The position numbers and the translations under genes are program-made. A stretch of 64,000 bases of DNA, from positions 930,001 to 994,000 of the forward strand of contig JANFAH010000002.1 in the NCBI GenBank assembly GCA_024663395.1, given 5' to 3'. Shown here piece by piece: positions 34,001 to 40,675 of the stretch. Source of the stretch: Pisolithus tinctorius (taxonomy: Eukaryota; Basidiomycota; Agaricomycetes; Boletales; Pisolithaceae). The first letter of the stretch is position 1, and each line of letters starts with the position of its first letter. The notes under the pieces were generated by a model. It was given only the letters and a program-made list of their open reading frames with translations, did not search any database and had not been told where the DNA came from.

Positions 34001-36357
34001 CGGCGCGAGGATCTACACAGGACCATGAACGGAAGACACTCGGACGTACAGGGAAACGAGTGCGACGACTACGGTTCGAGCTGCAACAGCAATCGTCGAA
34101 GATACGACATCCAACGAGCGTGGATATGGAGCCTAACAACCAAAACAATAACTTAGGCGGAAGAACGCATCGACTCACAGTCCAACAAGTACGGAGACCC
34201 CGAAATAATGCGAGAGACACACTCGAAGCGACCGAACGGACTTCTATGCAAGATCTGCTACGAAGGGCGGCAACGACAGGGGTACGAGAGACGACGTCGA
34301 TGGTGCTGGATGCGGAGCGGTGGTCATACAATGCGAGAGTGGCTGTACGGTGGATAAGAGGCATGGCAGAGACGAACAATGAGCTTGACGGCTCAAGGTT
34401 TTGTGTTCGTTTCAGTATATTCTGTTTACATCTTCGTTATTCTAGGAAGGCCGGCTATCTACGACGAACAGCGTCCAAGACACAAGAAACGACGGCGATC
34501 ACGAGACTTGACACAGACCGAAGGCCGCGCGAGGTTGGAGCAGCCGTTCGGTGGAGACAGGGTGTGGGGAGCGCAGGCGTTGAGTCTGACGGCTCGAGGG
34601 TTCGGTTCGGTTTCGGGACGCTCTGCTTACGTCTACTTTACGCTAGGGATAAGGGATGGTCGCGACGAAGAGCGACCAAGGTCCTGGCAAACGTGATTCA
34701 AGCATCTAAGAAGATTTGCAAGCAAACGCCGTGCGGATGTACGGTGGGACCAGAACGATGGCTACGATGTGATCTACGACGGCGATCATCGGAGATACGA
34801 CATCCAATGAACGACGAGCCAGAAGAAGGAACGCATCGACACACAGGGTGGCAAGTGCAACGACTACGAAGTACCGCGAGAGAAGCACTCGAAGCGACTC
34901 CGCAGACTTGTATACCCGGACTACCACGAATATCAATGCGACAGCAAACTTTGGGATTGCAGCGAGATGCGCAGGAAGCGAGGGGTGTCGAATCCAGGCC
35001 GAGTGGGCTCGAGGGCCCAATGTTCAGTTTTCTCTTCGAAGTGCTTTACTTACAACTTCGTTATTTCAGGAAATACCAGGTTTTACTAAATATTAAGGAA
35101 TCTTCAAGCGACGATGCGCCTACAGTACGAAGCGAATTTTTAGGTCGACGCGCCATCGAGCAGTTAGCGAGGGGAGACACCGTCCCCGTGTTGGATATTG
35201 TGCAGAGACATCATGGCCATGTTTCGCTTTATTCGGGGGACACCACAGATGAGCGGGACGTGTCGGATATATTGGAGAGATCAGGCATTACATATATCGT
35301 ACAGAATGCCTTGCTACAGCGAGGCATGAAAGACCCCTCCGTCTACTTCGGGGGTTACGTCGAAGGCACCCGAGCTGTCATCGAAGCAACCATCGCAGCC
35401 GGTGTCCTGCCCTATCTGGAGAAGCCGTTCGACGCATATAATCTACTGCCTTACCGTTCTACCACGCCGAGCAAACCCAATCTAGAACAACGAAGTCGCA
35501 CACAGTGTATTCGAAGCGATGTGGATTCAGATGCTGAGCCCGAGCGCTCATTTTTGTCTTTTGTTTTTATGACAATCTACTCACGAATCTACAGGTCTAA
35601 GGTACTCGACCAAGTCGAAGCGCAGTCGCTGATATTCAAAGGAAAAGAAGATGATGCGGAGTTGCAGGCAGAGTGCGAAGACCCAATGATGAAAGATGAT
35701 AGCCGCTATATTGCGAAGACGAGGCTCGACTATGGGAACATTTCAAGGTTGGCATCGAACGAAGTGATGATTGGACCCCGAGGGGCAGAATCTGTCGAAG
35801 TTAGCGGAGTGTTGAGAGCGACGGCACTGGAGGAGAATTACGAAGCCAAGGTGCCCTTTTTGGTTTTGATTCAAACACTATCTACTGCGAAGTACAGGTA
35901 CCCTAGTGCAAAGGAAGAGGCAATCGACAGTGATGGACAGCTCGAAGCCGTTCGTCGACTCTTGCCACCAAGACTTCGACCACCTGATGGCGAAATGGAG
36001 GGCCAACAATCAACATTGAGCGAAGTTAGTGCCTGCACCTGTCAGGGTCGAAGGCCTATCTTCGAGGCAGGCTCGAAGATCTACAGATCCAAGGTGACAT
36101 GTTTCGTTATGATTCGAGCTTGTACTACGTTGCAGTACTCTGTTCCTAGGGTCGAGAAAGTAGTGAACAGGGACGGGCGACTCGAAGTCGCTCGGCGACA
36201 CTTAGTGCGAGAGCTTCGGCCACCTGATGGAGTACCAGACGAAGTACGAGAAATCAAGTGCGCGCATGCACAGGGAGTCGAGGCTGTGAAAATAGGAATG
36301 GGACAAGTGAACGAGGCAAGGGTCCCGGTGAGCGTGTCGATATATAGTTTTCTTTAA
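31066..36357 (+). CDS. Gyp-D giant Gag-type ORF with repeats and captured ERG26-like segment
   Basis: 1763 codons from the first in-frame ATG (the frame is open further upstream to the primer site). Residues about 45-225 form a capsid-type Gag domain (WFSGCASDLFRYFEEV; IARLYPGSRKMD; LYVQGFDKEFRREI; SDDPWPMEQVTYTA) matching the Gag of Gyp-C and Gyp-E. Residues about 225-640 are a charged linker. Residues about 640-1335 are an array of diverged repeats with a YLxLxYSR motif and an AVRWxQG motif. Residues about 1357-1460 are a sterol dehydrogenase fragment. Two further related modules (LRPPDG) close the protein. I see no zinc knuckle, DSG, YxDD or integrase motif. Codon use is extremely rich in CGA. 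Whether the repeat region is translated or partly spliced is open. Confidence 0.8.
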   Translation: MSSKCRSRRSLEPRSKSEGKLIVEFLRRSRENAPRELEGMPPRHSRDAPWFSGCASDLFRYFEEVRSLCERENCFDDQEWAKWVCWYASSEVSDSWCEFVEDHLSWPEFVVAIARLYPGSRKMDQQYSRNDLYSLVDSRARREIRTEEELMNYRLYFLDLATFLRVSKQLEADELEDLYVQGFDKEFRREIIRKMRRDDRRRHSDDPWPMEQVTYTATRLLHKGFRSERARTSAGDYYEPRSDPESSSDKQHLSTKCFLPTATHDSLTNNVQGSTELSRYIECEKVPKLVSTSRTQPHSPLEKTSSEDRSPGRLVEAAAVTCFETGESSLSTNRILTTELQEAVELERVEPALVEEPLTMKVPFEFEANYNTQRGFSFCSYRASLMATGVSLQESYLRGRGNERSGLGIPAVSRNMHQLTNDPFRSKIPLEFKAERLEEHPKPTGVEVEGLEILTGSPETDRLAYEEVIDSHRAPQHMNHIKSKVIVRRIRVEEPSRLVIRRKPPEEILRIEMLKHAARIDALALETFRGHTVSAINVLFEDSSSESTRALGVRTCAESPAMLTKRSHVTALRVVATRTQVVLHTDDASVIGQLRKIAAIEGYEEWGEKGTVWKLPRLRATATVTRATTSTRARAGTTTALDSERQPCEAGTAILWRQGAMSAGTGLDSSKVHFDFETPYLHRQYSREAGYLQRTAKIAIQGTKTTVRLGADQQPRGSGSAIRWEWGTRSADMELDGSSVCLEFETFYLHLRYSRDYKSTRRKATDIRGTAVLRTMTMTTLGTDRRLREAKTAVRWGQGAMSAGTGPDGPRFRLHSIAYYLQILYSRENGYTQRRTSDIQTIGMQGTTTTRLTADQSPYETRGAVRWKQGATSTDIEHYGPEFCFDFIAVYLQLSYSRENGCTQRGARATTTRVTATSTTFNTDRRPYEARTATRWTWSVAEADAELESSRFYFDFVALYLQLFYSRKSERHLRRSGIAARGSTQDHERKTLGRTGKRVRRLRFELQQQSSKIRHPTSVDMEPNNQNNNLGGRTHRLTVQQVRRPRNNARDTLEATERTSMQDLLRRAATTGVRETTSMVLDAERWSYNARVAVRWIRGMAETNNELDGSRFCVRFSIFCLHLRYSRKAGYLRRTASKTQETTAITRLDTDRRPREVGAAVRWRQGVGSAGVESDGSRVRFGFGTLCLRLLYARDKGWSRRRATKVLANVIQASKKICKQTPCGCTVGPERWLRCDLRRRSSEIRHPMNDEPEEGTHRHTGWQVQRLRSTAREALEATPQTCIPGLPRISMRQQTLGLQRDAQEARGVESRPSGLEGPMFSFLFEVLYLQLRYFRKYQVLLNIKESSSDDAPTVRSEFLGRRAIEQLARGDTVPVLDIVQRHHGHVSLYSGDTTDERDVSDILERSGITYIVQNALLQRGMKDPSVYFGGYVEGTRAVIEATIAAGVLPYLEKPFDAYNLLPYRSTTPSKPNLEQRSRTQCIRSDVDSDAEPERSFLSFVFMTIYSRIYRSKVLDQVEAQSLIFKGKEDDAELQAECEDPMMKDDSRYIAKTRLDYGNISRLASNEVMIGPRGAESVEVSGVLRATALEENYEAKVPFLVLIQTLSTAKYRYPSAKEEAIDSDGQLEAVRRLLPPRLRPPDGEMEGQQSTLSEVSACTCQGRRPIFEAGSKIYRSKVTCFVMIRACTTLQYSVPRVEKVVNRDGRLEVARRHLVRELRPPDGVPDEVREIKCAHAQGVEAVKIGMGQVNEARVPVSVSIYSFL
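33079..35069 (+). repeat. Array of eight intron-like modules in the Gyp-D ORF
   Basis: Segments of 47 or 48 nt start at 33079, 33283, 33498, 33711, 33918, 34398, 34600 and 35022. Each begins with GTTY, has a branch-like TTACTTACA (or close variant) about 20 nt before the end, and ends in CTAG or CAG followed by G or A. The sequence between them repeats every 202-215 nt in the first five and again at six to seven. Two longer spacers each hold a related insert with the SS(K/E)IRHP motif. The array reads through without a stop in the main frame. The intervening blocks are mostly multiples of three long (168, 165, 159, 432, 375). Confidence 0.75.
35134..35445 (+). other. Captured ERG26-like sterol C-3 dehydrogenase fragment
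   Basis: Within the Gyp-D ORF, FLGRRAIEQLARGDT-PVLDIVQRHH, SLYSGDTTDERDVSD, DPSVYF and YVEGTRAVIEATIAAGV align in order with the N-terminal Rossmann half of fungal ERG26, the NAD(P)-dependent 3-beta-hydroxysteroid (C-4 decarboxylating) dehydrogenase of ergosterol synthesis. The glycine-rich start is truncated (only FLG is left). About 25 residues carrying the catalytic Ser strand (VYTSSAGVV) are missing between AAGV and LPYLEKPFDAYN. The Lys of the YxxxK motif is also gone after DAYN. The fragment therefore cannot be an active enzyme. Confidence 0.8.
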
Positions 36358-37057
36358 AATGAGTTTTGCTTCGAGCGACGTCGTTCAACCGAGTCGTGCT
36401 AACCTTCGGGTGATTCTACTCACCCTGACTTATAGTTCCGAGTTCCATTGTTTTTCTTGGTGCTAAATTGTCTTAAGGACGAGCAGTAGTCAAGAGCACA
36501 TATGCGTATAAGGATAGTAAATACACGACTGATCGAGGTTTGTTTTAGGTACATAAATATGTCTTCGAGCTGCCTCATAGAGGGCCAGCATCCGCTGTAC
36601 CAGCCGCTGAGCTGCGTTACACTCTGTTACTGTTTCGCACAAAGACTGTGCCTCGAAGAGCTGTCATTGACTCGCTCTGCACTCGATTTATTACTCACTT
36701 GTTCGCTTGCCTGGAGATTATCTCCATCGTCTTTTGGTTCGAGGTTTGGGCCTTGAGGGGAGTGTTCGAGAGGCAGGGTGTGTGTTCGAGAGGCCAGGTG
36801 GTGCTCTGTAGGCGGAAAAGGGTTGTGTTCGAGGGCGAAAGGTTTTGAGGATGAAGAGGGTTGTTCAGCGAGATCAGGAGCGTGTTTTGGGAAGGAAGGG
36901 GGTCATGTTCGAGTAGTGAGGAGGTTGGGGGCGAAGAGTTGTGTTTGAAGGGCATGAGGGTATGTGGTGAGGTCGAGGGAAGCAGATGCGAGGATGAGGG
37001 TGTTCGTGCGAGGAGGAGAGCGACCGAGGATGGTCGAGTTCTAAACCACCCCTCGGA
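36358..37057. other. Gyp-D 3' non-coding region
   Basis: No supported gene. It is G-rich on the plus strand with repeated GGTTGTGTTCGAG / GTGTTCGAGAGG phrases (36760-36940). It ends in ACCACCCCTCGGA just before the right LTR, which is not a typical polypurine tract. Confidence 0.6.
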
Positions 37058-37521
37058 TGTAGGGAACGAGTTCGAGTTCCCTAGGAGAATCCGTCTTGGT
37101 CAGGAGTTTAGGGGTGGAAGGACTTGTTTTTATTTCTTGCCTTTGTTTTTGTGTTTGTACCCCTGGACTTGGTGACGAGCAGCCATGTCGCTGACTAAGC
37201 GCGTGTGCTGTGTTCGCGCGAGTTCAGTTTACCATAACAACCAATCCATGTCACAGGCCCTCAGTAGTAGGGTGATTTAGTCTCGCATTTCGGCGAGTTT
37301 TCGAGGTTAGATTTATTACTTTGGGGAGTACCCAAAGGGCCAGGAGGACTGGCAAGAGCTATTAGACAGACAGAGTTAAGTATTCCATTTGAGTTCGCAA
37401 TTTTTACATTTTTACTACACTTCTTTCTCCAGAGAGAACCTCCCTTTTGGGTCGAGCACAATATACTCGCCCATTACTGACTATTACCATTATAGGTTCA
37501 TCTATTTTACCTATTCCTACA
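37058..37521 (+). repeat. Gyp-D right LTR
   Basis: 464 bp, the same as 30424-30887 by eye. It is followed by CCGC, the duplicated target, and then by Gyp-C pol in frame. Confidence 0.95.
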
Positions 37522-39088
37522 CCGCCCACCTCCTATGTCACTTTCCAGTCAAGATCACCATTCCCTACCACCACCTGCTTACCATCAGGCAAGCCTCCCG
37601 CCACCTGCATCCTTCTATCTCGCATTCTCTGTGACTGCTGATGCTAGTAACCCTTCCAATGCCCCAGATGACCCTGCCATTCCACAGTCTGTGAAAGCTT
37701 GGGCATGCGAAGCAAAGATAGAAATGATCCATGCATTCCTCATGACCCACAAGTGACCTCCTGACCTTACTGATGCACAGTACTCATCTTTCTTTAATTT
37801 GGCCAGCTGCTTCTTCCTCCTAGATGGTAACTTATGGCATAGGGAACCGCATGGATGGCACCAGCTAGTCATCGATGGATCCAAGTGGTATCGTCTCATC
37901 AAAGAAGCGCATGATGACCTTGGACACAAGGGTGTCTTCACGGTCCGCATGCACCTTCTCCTTCGCTTCTGGTGGCCTCTTCTTGTCGAGGATGTGAAGT
38001 GGTATGTCTGCACTTGTCATGAATGCCAGATCTGCCAGATGCAGAAGCTTCATATCCCCCCCACTGTGCCCATGATAGGGGGCCTGTTTCATAAAGCTCA
38101 CATTGACATGATGCTAATGCCCAAAGCCAGTGGCTACTGCTACATAGTACAGGCTCATTGTGTGCTCACCTCATACCCTGAATGGCGCATGTTGCACACA
38201 GAAAATAGTACCGTGCTCATGTCCTTCATCTTCAAGGACATTCTATGTCGCTGGGGTCTGCTCACCAAAATTGTCACTGACAATGGTCCCACGTTTGTCC
38301 AAGCCTCAGATGCCCTAGCCGTGCAATACCATATCTGTCACATCCGTATCTCTCCTTACAACTCTCAGGCTAATGGCATTGTAGAGCGTCACCACTATGA
38401 TGTTTGTGAGGCTATCATGAAGAGCTGCGAAAACAACGACCACCACTGGCACATCGTTGCACACTCCATGTTCTGGGCTGAGCAGGTCACCATCTTGAAA
38501 TCCATGGGTTTATCCCCTTACTTCATGGTGCACAGTGTTGAACCGCTGTTCCTGTTTGACCTCGCTGAAGCTACCTTCCTCTTACCCCTATCCTGCGATG
38601 ATGCGACACCGCTGAATACCACAGACCTGATGGCTTGGCAAGCATGCCAGTTACAGAAGTGTCAGGATGACTTAGACCAGGTCCATGGCAGTGTCCTCCG
38701 TGCATGCTTCCAGTCTATCCAGCAGTTCAAAACCACCTTTCAGCATCGCATTAAAGACCATAACTTTGCTCCTGGCACCCTCATGCTCATTTGCAACTCC
38801 CGTGTAGAGAAAGAGCTGAACCGGAAGACAAAGCCATGGTACACCAGTCCCATGGTTGTCCTTCATTGGACCACTGGGGGCTCGTACCTGCTGGCTGAAT
38901 TGGATGGCTCCATCTCCAAACTCCGCTTTGCTGGATTCCAATTACTTCCCTACCACCCGCAGTCTCAAACCTGTGCAACTGTGACTCACATTACTGGGTT
39001 GGATGATGAAGAACTGGACTGCCTTCTTGAAGAGGCTGAGGATGACCACGCTGATGATGATGTCAAGGCTTTTGCCACAGACAGCTGA
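37522..39088 (+). pseudogene. Gyp-C pol, integrase part
   Basis: The reading frame continues directly from 30423. A TGA at 37754 (an Arg-like position, HK-R-PPDLTDAQ) interrupts it. The integrase zinc region (HDDLGHKGVFTVRMHL ... CHECQICQ) is followed by the catalytic core: HIDMMLMP for the first Asp, VTDNGPTFVQA for the second, NSQANGIVERHH for the Glu. The C-terminal domain has GTLMLICNSRVEKELNRK and FAGFQLLPYHP. The frame ends at 39088 with an acidic tail. Inactive because of the stop and the Gyp-D insertion. Confidence 0.88.
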
Positions 39089-39956
39089 CTATCTGTCCTT
39101 TCCAGTATCCACAGTTTGTCCATTGCGCTATTCCCCCATACCCTCATCTCCCACGATACCCATACCTCCTTCCACAGCTGCACCTGCCTTCCCATGGCTT
39201 CTTCCATTGCCCCAATTCCTTCTCCCGTACTGACTGGGGACAGTCAGTGTTCAAAGTCCCCTGCAGGAGCAACCAGCATGCCACTCGTTCCACCCGATAC
39301 CAGACATAGTTCATTTCCTTTTATCTGTTTTACCCCGGGTTTCGTCCAGAGACCTCTATTCCACCCCGGGTTTCGTCCGGTGATTCTACTGATAGCTAGT
39401 CCTCGCTCAAAAAACATAAAAACCACTTACAAAAAGTCCAAAACCATCCAGAAAAACAACAAAACACCAAATAAGTATATAGCCAAAACAACATCTCTCC
39501 TATCTCTCTTACTAGTCTTGCTGATACCGTCTTCGGCTGCTCTATACTGCAGATACTTGCAACCACCCCACACATTTCTTCTTCAAACATGCAGTCAGCA
39601 TGTGCCCCTTGGTCTTTTTTCCTTTCAGTTCGTTCTCTGTTTCCTTACAATTAATACCCAAAGACTGTCACAGTTACCCAATAAACAGTCCCTTTGCTCT
39701 CTCTTCAACATTTTGTCACACCCTACCATCAAGATTGTTTCACGAGGACATACCGCTGAGAGAAGGTGAAAGTCGCATGAAGAAGACAAGTCAGGCAGTA
39801 CCCCATGCACCATATCTCACTGCAGCCGCACTTCCCCACAGCTCATCTTCAAGCATGTCCAGTCGTTCACAACTTCACACAGAAGCAAGCAAAGCAGTAT
39901 ATTTAGTGCAGTATGTGCTGACATGTGGATGGGACAGTACAATAAATCTGAACTAA
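39089..39956. other. Non-coding, 3' region of Gyp-C
   Basis: No gene seen. It contains a short direct repeat (ACCCCGGGTTTCGTCC at about 39331 and 39364), A-rich stretches at 39410-39490, and AATAAA at about 39941. The expected 3' LTR of Gyp-C (TGTGAGGAATC...) is absent. Confidence 0.5.
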
Positions 39957-39968
39957 CTATAAACATTC

Positions 39969-40535
39969 TTATTCCACCCCAATCTTCTCCAGAGCTTCGG
40001 TGAGTTGATTGACATGCACCTGCAGGTGAAGGTATGTGGCCTGCAACTCCATGGCCTCAGCACGAAGCAGCCTCAGCAACTGTGAGAGGTCGGCTGCGAC
40101 CTTGGCATCGAGCCGACTACACACTGGTGCCTTCCCCTTCATGTGCATGTGGCTCTTGACCACTTCCACCTTGCCGTCATCATCAATGGCCCTCTTGGAA
40201 GGGCCAGCCTTCGCAGTCCTTGAGGCCTGGGCTGCAAACTGTTAACTTCACACCTCCCGAGATGGGATTGTTACTTACTGACCGAAGCACCTGCCTGTGC
40301 TCTCTTTCCCATGGCCTTCATCGACTTCTCACACCTTTGCTTCATCCGCGTGCAGCCATTGCATGTGCAGCTGGCAGGACCCGTGCATGCAGCATTCCTG
40401 ACCAGGCAACGCATGCAGGGCACCTTGTGGAGAATAGAACCAGGTGGGATGACAATCTTCGGCTCGTCCTTGTCCTCGCTCTCAGCGACTGTCTGCCATG
40501 ATCGCTTGGGACTCCAGTGTCAGCTGCTACTGCAT
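39969..40535 (-). pseudogene. Fragment of a Cys-rich host gene family
   Basis: Minus-strand coding reads SEDKDEPKIVIPPGSILHK then a Cys-rich box (CMRCLVRNAACTG, CTCNGCTRMKQRCE). A short intron (GTAAGTAAC..TTGCAG, about 40271-40228) is followed by AKAGPSKRAIDDDGKVEVV and a Leu-heptad C-terminus (LLRLLRAEAMELQATYLHL) ending at 39969. The box resembles repeated basidiomycete genes with a fungal Zn-cluster-like C-x2-C pattern and a coiled coil. The upstream start is missing and abuts the broken end of Gyp-E. Function unknown. Confidence 0.6.
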
Positions 40536-40675
40536 CATACAAACTGCACACTCACCTTTCGAACTGGCCAGGCTACAACCTCAACATGCGACATTTCTCT
40601 GTCGCCACTGGCACCACGACACTTGCATCTTGCTTGCCAACAGCCTGCTCAGTCTCCTCACCCATCCACATGTCT

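Larger units (their letters stand above)
30424..37521 (+). mobile_element. Gyp-D, young gag-only LTR element with captured host gene
   Basis: 7098 bp. It has two 464-bp LTRs (TGTAGGGAACG..TTCCTACA) that look identical by eye. Target duplication is CCGC (ACCGC if the terminal A is shared) at 30419-30423 and 37521-37525. The primer site is at 30890. Internal content is a single 5.3-kb ORF and a 0.7-kb G-rich non-coding tail. There is no protease, RT, RNase H or integrase, so it must be moved in trans. Gyp-C or Gyp-E type elements are candidates because they share the primer site. No obvious polypurine tract abuts the right LTR. It is inserted in Gyp-C pol. Confidence 0.9.
25489..39088 (+). mobile_element. 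Gyp-C, plus-oriented Ty3 element interrupted by Gyp-D
   Basis: 5' LTR 25489-26142, tRNA-type primer site, gag and pol follow in order. Pol is split at 30423 by the 7.1-kb Gyp-D and continues in the same frame at 37522. The integrase end is at 39088. No 3' LTR is found downstream, so the element is truncated or the LTR has diverged beyond recognition. It belongs to the same group as Gyp-D and Gyp-E by primer site and capsid domain. Confidence 0.85.

Noticed and set aside
37261..37461. 66-codon minus-strand frame repeated at 30627-30827
   Set aside because: It is inside the Gyp-D LTR, so it appears twice; no coding evidence.
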